Positions 24,525 to 33,834 are shown, numbered from the stretch's first letter. The stretch is 58,907 bases of DNA from Campylobacter sp. (GCA_017934385.1 JAGBJQ010000053.1:1-58907), one strand, 5' to 3'. Numbers and translations are program-made. Notes: generated by a model not told the origin, from the sequence alone.

Positions 24525-25467
24525 GAAGGAAAAAAAAGATTTAGATTTAGAGCGTTTGCGAGGCATGGATCTAGGCGAGGTCGCCAATGCAACGCATATA
24601 GAAGTCGAAAATTTAAAAGCGATTTTAGATAAAGATTTTCAAAAACTTGCGAATTTCAATGTCGCTGGATATATTAAAATTTTAGAGCGCGAATTTGGGC
24701 TGGATTTGAGCGAGTGGTTGAGCGAGTTTAGGGCTGCAAAGGCTAGTTTTGAACCAAACAAAAGAGCCCATGTCGAAAAGGTCTATGCGCGTGCAAGTGG
24801 CAGCAAAAGAGAGGGTGGAGGCTGGATAATATGGCTAGTGGCGATATTTTTGATAATCGCTGCGATTTTTTATTTCGAGCTTCATAAGAAATTTAACGAA
24901 TTTTTAGGCTCCATGCTAAATGAAGAAACTAGCGCCACATACTCCGATAATAGCGTGGTTAGCGATACGCAAAAACAGCTAGAAAATGTAGGCATTAAGC
25001 CTTATGAATCGCCGCGCGCATTGGAATTTAACGCTAGTGCTTATAGCGTCAGCGATTACAACGCAAGTGCGCCAAATGCGCTAGATCGAAGCATACAAAT
25101 CATCAAAGCAGAGGCTAATGCAAGCGACGCAAACGCAAGTGATAGTAATGCTAGCGATAATAACACAAGCGCGAAATTTAGCCCAAGTGACGAGCTTAAA
25201 CTCACACCGCATGTTAAAATTTGGCTAGGAATAATAAATTTAACTACTGGCAAAAAACGAGAATTTGTCACAAGCGAAAGCTATACGCTAAGTGCGAGCG
25301 ACGAGCTTTTAATCGCTACTGGGCATGGTATGTTTGACATAGGAAAGCCAGGTGATCCAGTGAAATTTAGCGAGAAAAACACAATCAAACTCCATATCAA
25401 AAACGGCGAAATAAACAAAATTTCAAACGAAGAGTTTATTCGGCTAAATAAGGGTAAAAAGTGGTAA
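24517..25467 (+). CDS. RodZ-like membrane protein with a periplasmic N-glycosylation cluster (Cj0152c-like)
   Basis: 316 residues. Residues about 18-75 form a helix-turn-helix-like cytoplasmic domain (GEVANATHIEVENLKAIL), a membrane helix runs at about 103-120, and the rest is periplasmic. Residues 170-218 carry six bacterial N-glycosylation sequons (D/E-X-N-X-S/T): N172, N182, N201, N206, N211 and N216. The C-terminal part (HVKIWLGIINLTTGKKREFV onward) resembles the beta-domain of RodZ. RodZ links MreB to cell-shape control; that role is inferred from architecture only. From memory the C. jejuni homologue is a known glycoprotein. Confidence 0.75.
   Translation: MDEKEKKDLDLERLRGMDLGEVANATHIEVENLKAILDKDFQKLANFNVAGYIKILEREFGLDLSEWLSEFRAAKASFEPNKRAHVEKVYARASGSKREGGGWIIWLVAIFLIIAAIFYFELHKKFNEFLGSMLNEETSATYSDNSVVSDTQKQLENVGIKPYESPRALEFNASAYSVSDYNASAPNALDRSIQIIKAEANASDANASDSNASDNNTSAKFSPSDELKLTPHVKIWLGIINLTTGKKREFVTSESYTLSASDELLIATGHGMFDIGKPGDPVKFSEKNTIKLHIKNGEINKISNEEFIRLNKGKKW
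25024..25170 (+). repeat. Asn-Ala-Ser-Asp repeats coding for glycosylation sites
   Basis: The DNA encodes EFNAS, DYNAS, EANAS, DANAS, DSNAS and DNNTS. The last four follow each other every five residues, so the tract is a degenerate 15-base tandem repeat. Codons differ between units, which argues for age or selection and against a recent slippage expansion. Confidence 0.7.
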
Positions 25468-26216
25468 AAATCGTTTTCGCGCTCGCGTTTTGTTTGGGGG
25501 TGGCTTTTTGTGCGAGCCCTAGCGAAATTTTGGCGCGTTACGATATCAATGCAAGTGAAGATTTGAGCGATAAAAACGGCTTTGCTGACCTTACAAAGAT
25601 AAGCAAAATTTTAGAAAAAAACCAAATTTTAAATTTCACTCCAAGTGATAGGGCGCGCGGGATTGAGATAAAATTTCTTACAAAGCAAAATTCAAAATTT
25701 CTTTTAAAACCGCTAAATTTGGTCTTTGACAGGCTAAATTTAGAGAATTACAAAAATTTAGCTTTTCTAAATTTAGACGAGGGCGAAAAGCTAAGAAGCA
25801 TACTTTTGCGCACAAATCGTATGATTGATCCAGGGGCGATTTACGCAGAGCTTAAAAAGCATAAAATTTATGTCGAGGATTTTATGATTTTAGGCGATGT
25901 AATGCTGTTTCGTCTGAATTTTGAGAGTATGAATTTGCTCACAAACAAAGAACAAAACGAGCTAAAAAGTAGCTATTTTATAAATATCGCAAACACCAAA
26001 AAAGCAGTTGTTAAAACCAAAGGCGCGCAGGTTTGGTATCCAAACATAGCCTTTTATGACAAAAATTTAGACGAAATTTCAAATAAAATCAGTGAGGCAA
26101 AAGTAAAAGAGTTGGAGATTAAATTCCCGCCAAATGCGCATTATATGCACCTTTGCGACGCATTTGCTGGGGAAAATATCAAACAAGGCTTAGAAATCAA
26201 ACTTATAGGAGGATGA
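25461..26216 (+). CDS. Secreted protein of unknown function (Cj0151c-like)
   Basis: 251 residues. The N-terminal MVKIVFALAFCLGVAFCA is a signal peptide with cleavage likely after FCA. One sequon, D28-I-N30-A-S32, lies close behind it. The rest alternates charged and hydrophobic residues without a domain that I recognise. The start overlaps the RodZ-like gene by 7 bases, and the same two neighbours occur together in C. jejuni, so the two may act together in the envelope. Confidence 0.75.
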   Translation: MVKIVFALAFCLGVAFCASPSEILARYDINASEDLSDKNGFADLTKISKILEKNQILNFTPSDRARGIEIKFLTKQNSKFLLKPLNLVFDRLNLENYKNLAFLNLDEGEKLRSILLRTNRMIDPGAIYAELKKHKIYVEDFMILGDVMLFRLNFESMNLLTNKEQNELKSSYFINIANTKKAVVKTKGAQVWYPNIAFYDKNLDEISNKISEAKVKELEIKFPPNAHYMHLCDAFAGENIKQGLEIKLIGG

Positions 26217-26217
26217 G

Positions 26218-27429
26218 ATGTTTGACGAGATTAGATTTGGCAAAATCGAGCGATTGCCTAATTATGTTTTTGCTGAGGTTAATGCAATCAAAATGGCAGC
26301 ACGCCACAAGGGTGATGATATAATCGACTTTTCTATGGGTAACCCGGACGGCCGCACGCCGCAGCACATCATCGACAAGCTTTGCGAAAGCGCGCAAAAG
26401 GACAAAACTCACGGATATAGCGTAAGTCAGGGCATTTACAAGCTTCGCTTGGCATGTGCTAACTGGTATAAGCGCAAATACGGCGTCATGCTTGATCCAG
26501 ATAGCGAAATCGTCGCTGTCATGGGCTCGAAAGAGGGTTTTGTGCATTTAACAAGCGCGATAATCAACCCTGGCGATGTAGCCGTAGTCCCAGATCCTGC
26601 CTATCCGATCCACACCCAAGCCTTCATTATCGCAGGCGGAAATGTGGTGAAAATCCCTTTGCCTTACGATGCGCAAACTTTGGAATTTGACGAGAATAAA
26701 TTTTTCATCGAGCTTCAAAAAACATTTGATGAGAGTATTCCTAGACCAAAATATGTCGTGGTAAATTTCCCTCACAATCCAACAACCGTAACCGTCGAAA
26801 AGAGCTTTTACGAGCGTCTTGTAGCAATGGCGAAAAAAGAGAGATTTTATATCATCAGCGATATAGCTTACGCTGAGATTAGCTTCGATGGATACAAAAC
26901 TCCAAGTATCTTTGAGGTCGATGGCGCCAAAGATGTCGCAGTCGAGGCATACACGCTATCGAAAACTTACAATATGGCTGGCTGGCGTGTGGGTTTTGTG
27001 TGCGGAAACAAACGCCTAGTTGCCGCGCTTAAAAAGATAAAATCATGGTTTGATTATGGTATGTTTACTCCAATTCAAGTAGCAGCTACAATCGCGCTCG
27101 ATGGACCACAAGAGTGTATTGAAGAAATCAGAGCTACTTATCAAAAACGAAGAGATGTCTTGCTAGAAGCCTTTGGCAACGCGGGCTGGGAGATCGCAAC
27201 TCCACAAGCTAGTATGTTTGCATGGGCAAAACTGCCTCCACAATGCGCTGGATTAAAGAGCATGGAGTTTTCAAAACAGCTTCTAACGCAGGCTTGCGTG
27301 GCTGTTAGCCCAGGAATTGGTTTTGGAAGCGCGGGAGATGATTATGTGCGAATCGCCTTTATCGAAAACGAAAATAGAATCCGCCAAGCAGCGCGAAATA
27401 TCAAAAAATATCTTAAAGAGGTCAAATGA
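26218..27429 (+). CDS. PLP-dependent aminotransferase, class I/II
   Basis: 403 residues. The Schiff-base lysine lies in AYTLSKTYNMAGWRVGF, with NFPHNPTTVTV and ISDIAYAEISFDGY as further fold-type I motifs. FSMGNPDGRTPQHIIDKL is typical of the alanine/glutamate-pyruvate group (AlaA/AlaC-like) and related diaminopimelate aminotransferases. The substrate cannot be fixed from sequence. Its neighbour hom suggests amino-acid synthesis. Overlaps hom by 4 bases. Confidence 0.85.
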   Translation: MFDEIRFGKIERLPNYVFAEVNAIKMAARHKGDDIIDFSMGNPDGRTPQHIIDKLCESAQKDKTHGYSVSQGIYKLRLACANWYKRKYGVMLDPDSEIVAVMGSKEGFVHLTSAIINPGDVAVVPDPAYPIHTQAFIIAGGNVVKIPLPYDAQTLEFDENKFFIELQKTFDESIPRPKYVVVNFPHNPTTVTVEKSFYERLVAMAKKERFYIISDIAYAEISFDGYKTPSIFEVDGAKDVAVEAYTLSKTYNMAGWRVGFVCGNKRLVAALKKIKSWFDYGMFTPIQVAATIALDGPQECIEEIRATYQKRRDVLLEAFGNAGWEIATPQASMFAWAKLPPQCAGLKSMEFSKQLLTQACVAVSPGIGFGSAGDDYVRIAFIENENRIRQAARNIKKYLKEVK

Positions 27430-28691
27430 GAGTAGCGATTTTAGGCGTCGGAACCGTCGGTAATGAGGTAGCAAACATACTCATCGAAAACGAAAAGCTA
27501 ATCACTGCGCGCGCTGGGGTTAAAATCGAGCCAGTTATCGGCGTGGTGCGAGATCTAAGCAAAAAGCGCAGTGCTAAAATCCCGCTAAGTGATGATTTAA
27601 ATTCAGTTATAAACCGCGATGATATCGATGTTTTTGTCGAACTCATGGGCGGGGTCGAAAAGCCTTATGAGATAGTTAGTGAAATTTTAAAACGCAAAAA
27701 GGCTGTCGTTACTGCAAATAAGGCACTTTTGGCTTATCATAGATATGAGCTTGAAAATTTAGCCGGCTCCACGCCTTTTGGTTACGAAGCTAGTGTAGCG
27801 GGCGGAATTCCGATAATCAAGGCTTTGCGCGAGGGTTTAAGTGCGAATAAAATCGAAAAAATCATCGGTATATTAAACGGCACTAGCAATTATATCCTCA
27901 CAAATATGATGCAAAAAAACGAAAATTTCGAAGACGCACTCAAAAAAGCGCAAGAGTTAGGTTATGCTGAGGCTGATCCGACCTTTGATATAGGCGGATT
28001 TGACGCAGCACATAAACTGCTAATCCTAGCTAGCATTGCTTATGGGGCGCAGGGTAGGCCTGAGGATATTTTGATTAAAGGTATTGATAGGATTAGCAAA
28101 GAAGATATATATTTCGCGCATGAATTTGAGTATGTAATTAAGCTTTTGGCGATTGCAAAACGCATTGATGAAAGCCGTGTCGAGCTTCGTGTCCATCCAG
28201 CCCTAATCCCGCAAAACGCAATGCTTTCTAAGGTCGGCGGGGCGATGAACGGCGTGAGCGTTTTTGGGGATTGTATGAGCGAGAGTATGTTTTATGGGCC
28301 AGGAGCTGGTGGCAGGGCTACGGCAAGTGCGGTTATAAGCGATTTAATTGATATAGCTCGCGGTAACAAAAGCCCGATTTTAGGCTATAAAAAAGAGCTT
28401 GAAAATGATTTTGTGATTTCGCCTATGAGTGAAATTCGCACGAAGTATTATTTGCGAATTCGTGTCAAAGACGAAAAGGGCGTTTTGGCTAAAATCACAA
28501 ATATATTAAGCGAAAACAACCTCTCAATTGATAGCTTTTTGCAAAAACCAAAGCAAAAAACCGAAGAGTGCGTGACGCTGTTTTTCACCACTCACACGAG
28601 CTTAGAGGCCGATGTCAAGCGCGCTATGGGCGAGCTAGACGCGCAGGAGTTTATCATACAGCGACCATTTATGATTAGAATCGAAGAGTAA
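27426..28691 (+). CDS. hom: Homoserine dehydrogenase
   Basis: 421 residues. The NAD(P)-binding loop is ILGVGTVGNEVANIL, the catalytic region is GILNGTSNYILTNMM with YAEADPTFDIGGFDAAHKL, and a C-terminal ACT domain begins near residue 345 (RIRVKDEKGVLAKITNIL). It reduces aspartate semialdehyde to homoserine on the way to threonine and methionine; the ACT domain suggests threonine feedback. It overlaps both neighbours. Confidence 0.95.
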   Translation: MRVAILGVGTVGNEVANILIENEKLITARAGVKIEPVIGVVRDLSKKRSAKIPLSDDLNSVINRDDIDVFVELMGGVEKPYEIVSEILKRKKAVVTANKALLAYHRYELENLAGSTPFGYEASVAGGIPIIKALREGLSANKIEKIIGILNGTSNYILTNMMQKNENFEDALKKAQELGYAEADPTFDIGGFDAAHKLLILASIAYGAQGRPEDILIKGIDRISKEDIYFAHEFEYVIKLLAIAKRIDESRVELRVHPALIPQNAMLSKVGGAMNGVSVFGDCMSESMFYGPGAGGRATASAVISDLIDIARGNKSPILGYKKELENDFVISPMSEIRTKYYLRIRVKDEKGVLAKITNILSENNLSIDSFLQKPKQKTEECVTLFFTTHTSLEADVKRAMGELDAQEFIIQRPFMIRIEE

Positions 28692-29029
28692 TGGGGCTAA
28701 GGGAATATCTTTTTGGATTTTCGGCAGAAGATAGAGCTGTATCTTGGCTAGAAGAGAATAAATTTAAGATAATTGCGCGAAATTTTCACTCACGATTTGG
28801 CGAGATTGATATCATCGCGAGCAAAGATGAAATTTTGCACTTTATCGAGGTTAAGGCGACTAGTGGCGATTATTGCGCTGCTAGCCGTGTAACGCCTGCA
28901 AAGATGAGCAAAATTTTAAAGGCGATTGATTATTACATTTTGACAAACGAAATTTGCGATGATTGGCAGATTGATTTAATTGAAATTTATCCGCAACGGA
29001 TAAATTTTATCAATAATATTTCATTATAA
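28691..29029 (+). CDS. UPF0102/YraN family nuclease-fold protein
   Basis: 112 residues. The conserved YraN core is visible: RFGEIDIIASKDEILHFIEV, an E-x-D...E-V-K arrangement of the PD-(D/E)XK nuclease fold, followed by KATSGD and MSKILKAIDYYI. The cellular role of the family is not settled; it is sometimes linked to Holliday junctions. It ends the hom transcript. Confidence 0.87.
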   Translation: MGLREYLFGFSAEDRAVSWLEENKFKIIARNFHSRFGEIDIIASKDEILHFIEVKATSGDYCAASRVTPAKMSKILKAIDYYILTNEICDDWQIDLIEIYPQRINFINNISL

Positions 29030-29063
29030 CCCAAATTTTTACCTTTCATTAATATTGTAAAAC

Positions 29064-29069
29064 TATAAT
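29064..29069 (+). promoter_or_regulatory. Probable -10 box for trxA
   Basis: Consensus TATAAT, 38 bases before the trxA ATG. An AAGGAG ribosome binding site follows at 29097-29102. Confidence 0.55.
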
Positions 29070-29107
29070 AGTCCGATTTTCAACCAAATTTATTTAAAGG
29101 AGAATTT

Positions 29108-29425
29108 ATGGGAAAATATATCGAACTTACATCTGCAAATTTCAAAGATGTAGTAGGCGAGGGCGTTGCGTTAGTTGATTTCTGGGCTCCATGGTGCGGA
29201 CCATGCCGTATGATAGCCCCTGTCATCGACGAGCTAGCAAACGAGTTTGAGGGCAAGGCTAAAATTTGCAAGGTAAATACCGATGAGGCGCAAGATTTGG
29301 CAGTAGAATTTGGCGTTCGCTCGATTCCAACTATGTTATTTTTCAAAAACGGCGAAGTTGCAGCTCAACTAATCGGCGCGCAATCAAAACAAGTAATCAC
29401 TGATAAAATCAACTCATTACTTTAA
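29108..29425 (+). CDS. trxA: Thioredoxin 1
   Basis: 105 residues with the WCGPC active site (C30, C33) and the cis-proline segment RSIPTMLFFKNG. It is a cytoplasmic disulfide reductant recycled by TrxB, encoded next. A simple hairpin terminator follows, so trxA can be made at a higher level than trxB. Confidence 0.97.
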   Translation: MGKYIELTSANFKDVVGEGVALVDFWAPWCGPCRMIAPVIDELANEFEGKAKICKVNTDEAQDLAVEFGVRSIPTMLFFKNGEVAAQLIGAQSKQVITDKINSLL

Positions 29426-29430
29426 AATTT

Positions 29431-29455
29431 AAGGGCGAAAGCCCTTTTTATTTTT
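29431..29455 (+). terminator. Rho-independent terminator after trxA
   Basis: The stem AAGGGC/GCCCTT with a GAAA tetraloop is followed by TTTTATTTTT. It starts 5 bases after the trxA stop. Leakage through it, or an unseen promoter, must supply trxB. Confidence 0.85.
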
Positions 29456-29506
29456 CACTGAAATTTAGCCCTAAATTTGATTAAAAAATAAAACAAAGGA
29501 GAAAAA

Positions 29507-30448
29507 ATGTTAGATTTAGCAATCATTGGTGGCGGTCCAGCTGGGCTAAGTGCGGGACTTTACGCCACAAGGGGCGGACTTAAAAATGTCGTAATGTATG
29601 AAATGGGTATGCCAGGTGGGCAAATCACAAGTAGCTCTGAAATGGAAAACTACCCTGGCGTAGCGACCGTAATGGACGGCATGAGTTTCATGGCGCCATG
29701 GCAGGAGCAGTGTTTTCGCTTCGGGCTCAAACACGAAATGATAAGCGTCGAGCGTATCAAAAAAGACGCAGACGGCGCATTTAGCATATTTTTAGAGGGT
29801 GGCAAAACCGCTCGTGCCAAGGCTGTAATCGTAGCCACTGGCTCGAAACCTCGCAGAGCAGGGGTCAAGGGCGAGGACGAGTTTTTCGGACGCGGGGTTA
29901 GCACATGCGCTACTTGCGACGGATTTTTCTATAAAAACAAAGAAGTAGCCGTCCTTGGCGGTGGAAATACTGCGCTCGAAGAGGCGCTGTATCTAGCAAA
30001 CATCTGCTCGAAAGTCTATCTAATCCACAGAAGAGACGGCTTCCGCGCTACGCCAAACACTATCGAAAAGGTCAAAAATAACGAGAAAATCGAGCTTATT
30101 ACAAATGCCATTGTCGATGAGATCAAAGGCGATAATAGCGGAGTAACGGGCATTGTCGTTAGCGATAAAAACACAGGCGCAAAAAGAGAATTGAGCCTGC
30201 CTGGGATTTTTACCTTCGTGGGGCTTGATGTGCGAAACAGCGTGCTAAGGGACGAAAACGGTGATTTTATCTGCAATATGAACGACGAAGGCAAGGTCGT
30301 GGTAAATCTAAAAATGCAAACAAGCCTGCCAGGTCTTTTTGCGGCGGGTGATTTGCGCATAGACGCGCCAAAACAGGTCGTTTGCGCAGCCGCAGACGGC
30401 GCGACAGCCGCCCTTGGCGTGATTTCATACTTAGAACACTCAAATTAA
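29507..30448 (+). CDS. trxB: Thioredoxin reductase
   Basis: 313 residues. FAD-binding [13 protein letters not shown] at the N-terminus, redox-active CATC at residues 134-137, NADPH loop [13 protein letters not shown], and [15 protein letters not shown] near the C-terminus. It reduces thioredoxin with NADPH. An AAAGGAG site lies 7 bases before the ATG. Confidence 0.96.
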   Translation: MLDLAIIGGGPAGLSAGLYATRGGLKNVVMYEMGMPGGQITSSSEMENYPGVATVMDGMSFMAPWQEQCFRFGLKHEMISVERIKKDADGAFSIFLEGGKTARAKAVIVATGSKPRRAGVKGEDEFFGRGVSTCATCDGFFYKNKEVAVLGGGNTALEEALYLANICSKVYLIHRRDGFRATPNTIEKVKNNEKIELITNAIVDEIKGDNSGVTGIVVSDKNTGAKRELSLPGIFTFVGLDVRNSVLRDENGDFICNMNDEGKVVVNLKMQTSLPGLFAAGDLRIDAPKQVVCAAADGATAALGVISYLEHSN

Positions 30449-30460
30449 TTCCGAAATTCC

Positions 30461-30492
30461 AAACCCCAGCCACGCTTTGTGGTTGGGGGTTT
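30461..30492 (+). terminator. Terminator hairpin after trxB
   Basis: AAACCCCAGCCAC pairs with GTGGTTGGGGGTTT around a short GCTTT loop (one G-T pair and one extra G). It stands 13 bases after the trxB stop. The outer AAA/TTT arms suit termination in both directions. Confidence 0.7.
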
Positions 30493-30612
30493 ATGTAAAT
30501 TTTAAATTTTTCAAAAATACTAAGTTTAAATTTTAAATTCGTATAAAATTTGCAGAATTGTGAATTTTGGAAAATTTTGCGCTAAGAATTTGAAATTTTG
30601 AAATTTAGACTT

Positions 30613-30709
30613 TGGCGAGAGAGTGAGGGAATCGAACCCCCCAGAAAGCGGTCAACCGCCCTCTTATCGGATTTGAAGTCCGCAGACGCCACCAGGTCAT
30701 CATCCTCTC
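30613..30709 (-). tRNA. selC: tRNA-Sec, anticodon TCA
   Basis: The minus strand folds as a selenocysteine tRNA: a long acceptor arm (GAGAGGAT with ACTCTCTC, one A-C mismatch), anticodon stem CGGA/TCCG around the loop CTTCAAA with TCA at 30676-30674, a nine-pair variable arm (AGAGGGCGG/CCGCTTTCT), a T loop with TTCGATT, discriminator G and an encoded CCA. Total 97 bases. It decodes UGA as selenocysteine with SelA, SelB and SelD, which are not in this window. Confidence 0.93.
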
Positions 30710-30720
30710 CAAAACTCGTC

Positions 30721-30729
30721 ATTATAGCA
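30721..30729 (-). promoter_or_regulatory. Extended -10 promoter of the tRNA-Sec gene
   Basis: The minus strand reads TGCTATAAT, a perfect extended -10 element ending 11 bases before the mature 5' end of the tRNA. The tRNA thus has its own promoter after the stop of the upstream transporter gene. Confidence 0.65.
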
Positions 30730-30748
30730 TGCTAAATTTGATTTTAGA

Positions 30749-33241
30749 TTAAATTTTTAACCTAGATTTGCTCATTAAGAGTGAAGGCAGGATTATGAGC
30801 GCGCCAAGCAACAAAAGTGCCATTACAAGGCAGATTGAAAGCCCAAAATAAATCGTCGGCCAAAAATTGCTTATCATCATAACGCTAAATCCCAGAATTA
30901 TCGCAAACGAAGTATAATACATCGCATACCCGATACTAGCGTGGCTTGCGCGGATTGCCTCTGCGCTATCTCGCGTGCGCGCGAACTCGCGTCGGAAGCG
31001 AAATAGATAGTGTATGACATCATCTACGCCGATACCGATACTAATCGCGGCAATCGTAATACTCATAATATCTAGCGGAATGCCCAAAATCCCCATTATC
31101 CCAAAGCAAACACAAAGTGGGATTAAATTTACCAAAATAGCAATAAACGCATGTGAAAAAGAGCGAAAAATAAAGACAAAAAGCACAAACAAAACCCCAA
31201 CCGTAATGCCAAGCGTGCCGATTTGCGAGCTCATTAGGGTTTGTAGCATGTTGTTATAAAGCACCATTATACCGCTTACCTGCGCGCTTACGCCGTCATT
31301 TGCGAGCAATTTATTTAAATCATTTTGTAAATTTTGCAAAAATTCATTTCTGCGCAAATTTGGATCGCTATCAATCGTGCGAACGCTAAAATGCGCCTCA
31401 TTTTCTTCTATGCTAACATAGGGCGAAAGCACCATTTCTCGGTAGTTCTCAGGCAGTTCGGAGTAAATTAGCGCTAGCATTAAATCATCTAGCTCCTCGC
31501 CTGAGTTTATCTCGCGCCCGACTTGCAAAAGCGAGCTTAGAGAGCTTACCTGCCCGATAAATTTGTGATCGCTAATGTTTTGGTCTTTTAAAAATGCGTG
31601 AGTTTTGTTGATAATTCGCATTTTTTGGGAGCTAAACCAGTATTTTGGGTCGTTTTCGTTCGCGGCGTATTCGGCCTCGAATTCGTCCATTTCCTCGCTT
31701 GGCGCGCTCTGCGATTTTGGGAATTTTATCACGATATCGAGTGGAATCGTGCCGCCAAGCTTGGTGTCGATGATCTCCATACCGGCATAAATCGGGGTAT
31801 TTTCCTTAAAATATCCGATAAAGCTATTTTCCACACGCAATTTGCTAATTCCAAAAAGCCCAGCCAAAACAGCTAGCGCGCAAACTGTGTAAATTTTGCC
31901 TCTGTGATTTAGGGCTAAATTCGCACAAAAATGGGTGAAGCGAAACTGTTTTTCAAAACTACGATTATTATGCGTGCGCCTAGATATGCTCATCACCGCG
32001 CCAAAGAGGCAAAACACCACGACTAGCGAGCACGCAATTCCCACGCTCATCATAATTCCTAGCGAAATTACAGGCTTAATATCGCAAAAGATTAGCGACA
32101 TAAATCCCACAATCGTGGTAAAAATCGCAAAAAAGCATGGCTTAGCCCGCTCGCGCAAGACCGCATATACTAGCTGGCGTTGCGAAAAGCTAGGAAATCT
32201 GGCGCTGTATTCGCGGTAAGCTACGATTAGGTGGATACATACTGAAACCGTTATGATTAGCACAAGGGCGATGAAATTCGAGCTAATTACGGTGATTTCA
32301 AAGCCCAAAAGCCCGAAAAGTCCGCTACTAATCGCCACTGAATAAAGACAAATTATAAGCGGAAGCACGATGAATTTCGCCTGCCTAAAAAACAGCCAAA
32401 AGCATGCCAGCAAAAGCACCAGCGCGCCCACACCATAAGTGCTAAGATCATTTCTTACATAGCTTATCATATCATCGGCTATCATATTTATACCGCCCAA
32501 AAACAGCCGCTCGCTAGGGTGCGCGCTAGAAAATTCGGCGATTATGGCTCGAAGGTTTTGTAAATTTTCGTGGTCTTTGATACGAAGTTCATCTCTGTAA
32601 GCTTTGAAATTTTGCTCGGCAAGTTTTAAATTTTGCTTTAAATTTGAAATTTCGGAATTCGCCAAATTTGATTTTTTTGCCAAATTTAGGGCATTTTTCG
32701 CACTATCTCGCGCACGAAGCAGCTCTTCGTATTTTTTCTCTGGTTTTAAATTTATCAAAATTCCAGTCGTGCCAAAATCCGCGCTGACTAAATTTGAAGC
32801 GTAAAATGGGCTGGTTAGTAGCTCACGCTTAGCAGCGGCTAGGTCGATATCTGCGTCTTTTAGCGTGGGGATATGCTTTAAAAGCTCGCTTAAATCGCCC
32901 TTTTTGTTTAACAAAAGCGGCACATTTCCCAAATCCACCACGCTATCAACGAAATCTAGCGCGCTAAATTTGGCGTTAAGTTCTGCTATGTTTGATAGCG
33001 TCTGTTTGCTTAGCAAATCTTGCGAGGGGGTGTATGCTACGACGAAAAAATTCGGTGTGGCATATCTCGCGCTAACTTCGCGCCAAATCTCTAAATCCTT
33101 GTCGTTTTCTAAAAGCAGGGTTTGGCTCGAAGCGTCTATTTCTAAATGTGTGCAAAAATAACCAAAAAAGAGTGCTAGCGCACTAAACAGCGCTAAAACA
33201 CTCTTTGGAAATTTGACGATTAGGCGAAAGATTTGTTTCAA
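30749..33241 (-). CDS. RND/MMPL-superfamily exporter linked to the Mla genes
   Basis: 830 residues with the duplicated RND layout: one N-terminal helix, a large periplasmic domain, five to six helices, and the same again. The second helix block holds GIDDVIHYLFRFRREFARTR-type residues (IGIGVDDVIHYLFRFRREF), the hydrophobe-exporter signature with its paired aspartates. A near-optimal N-glycosylation sequon, D553-Q-N555-I-S557, is in the second periplasmic domain. It is next to mlaC and mlaA, so it probably moves phospholipids or other lipids between membranes. The order matches Cj1373-Cj1371. Three bases separate it from mlaC. Confidence 0.82.
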   Translation of the reverse strand: MKQIFRLIVKFPKSVLALFSALALFFGYFCTHLEIDASSQTLLLENDKDLEIWREVSARYATPNFFVVAYTPSQDLLSKQTLSNIAELNAKFSALDFVDSVVDLGNVPLLLNKKGDLSELLKHIPTLKDADIDLAAAKRELLTSPFYASNLVSADFGTTGILINLKPEKKYEELLRARDSAKNALNLAKKSNLANSEISNLKQNLKLAEQNFKAYRDELRIKDHENLQNLRAIIAEFSSAHPSERLFLGGINMIADDMISYVRNDLSTYGVGALVLLLACFWLFFRQAKFIVLPLIICLYSVAISSGLFGLLGFEITVISSNFIALVLIITVSVCIHLIVAYREYSARFPSFSQRQLVYAVLRERAKPCFFAIFTTIVGFMSLIFCDIKPVISLGIMMSVGIACSLVVVFCLFGAVMSISRRTHNNRSFEKQFRFTHFCANLALNHRGKIYTVCALAVLAGLFGISKLRVENSFIGYFKENTPIYAGMEIIDTKLGGTIPLDIVIKFPKSQSAPSEEMDEFEAEYAANENDPKYWFSSQKMRIINKTHAFLKDQNISDHKFIGQVSSLSSLLQVGREINSGEELDDLMLALIYSELPENYREMVLSPYVSIEENEAHFSVRTIDSDPNLRRNEFLQNLQNDLNKLLANDGVSAQVSGIMVLYNNMLQTLMSSQIGTLGITVGVLFVLFVFIFRSFSHAFIAILVNLIPLCVCFGIMGILGIPLDIMSITIAAISIGIGVDDVIHYLFRFRREFARTRDSAEAIRASHASIGYAMYYTSFAIILGFSVMMISNFWPTIYFGLSICLVMALLLLGALIILPSLLMSKSRLKI

Positions 33242-33244
33242 GCG

Positions 33245-33832
33245 TTATTTACCACTTTCGATTACGGTCGCATTAAGGCGTTTTAATAGCTCGTCAAAGC
33301 CCAAATTTTGCGCGACATCGCCAAATTGTGAGCGATATGTTTGGATTAGACTAACGCCCACGATATCGACATCGTAAATGCGCCAATCGCCGTTATTTGG
33401 GAAAAATTTAAAATCGATTGCGTAGTTTTTATCTTCGCCGATGATTTGCGTTTTTAGCACGCGTCTTTTTTCGCTTGGGGCTTCCTTGCTTAAAATTTTC
33501 ATATCTTGGTCGGTATAAAGCGAGAGTTTATCGATAAATGAGCGTTTCAAATGCGCCTCGTAAGCTTTGTTAAACTCGGCGATTTGGGCGTCTGAAAGGT
33601 TCGCATAATGCTTGGCAAGGGATAGTTTTGCCATTTGTTTATAGTCGAAATACTCATCAAATAGGGCGAAAATTTTGGCTGGTTTAGCGTCCTTTGCGAG
33701 CGCGCCGTCCCTCATAATCGAAACTGCTGTGGCGACCTTTTGGCTCATTACTGGCTCGATATCAGCGTCGCTAATAGCGTGTGAAAAACTAAAAAGCAAA
33801 AACGCCAAAGTTAAAATTTTAAAAAATTTCAT
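33245..33832 (-). CDS. mlaC: Periplasmic phospholipid-binding protein MlaC-like
   Basis: 195 residues. Signal peptide MKFFKILTLAFLLFSFSHA, then a Tol-Tol-Ttg2 domain: YKQMAKLSLAKHYANLSDAQ, FIDKLSLYTDQ and WRIYDVDIVGVSLIQTYRSQ are family hallmarks. MlaC carries a phospholipid through the periplasm between MlaA and an inner-membrane partner. Here the partner next door is the RND transporter, not an MlaFEDB ABC complex. It starts 3 bases after mlaA. Confidence 0.88.
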   Translation of the reverse strand: MKFFKILTLAFLLFSFSHAISDADIEPVMSQKVATAVSIMRDGALAKDAKPAKIFALFDEYFDYKQMAKLSLAKHYANLSDAQIAEFNKAYEAHLKRSFIDKLSLYTDQDMKILSKEAPSEKRRVLKTQIIGEDKNYAIDFKFFPNNGDWRIYDVDIVGVSLIQTYRSQFGDVAQNLGFDELLKRLNATVIESGK

Positions 33833-33834
33833 TT

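Noticed and set aside
25024-25170. Phase-variable slippage repeat in the RodZ-like gene
   Set aside because: Units differ in codon use and there is no homopolymer or exact short tandem repeat that would slip.
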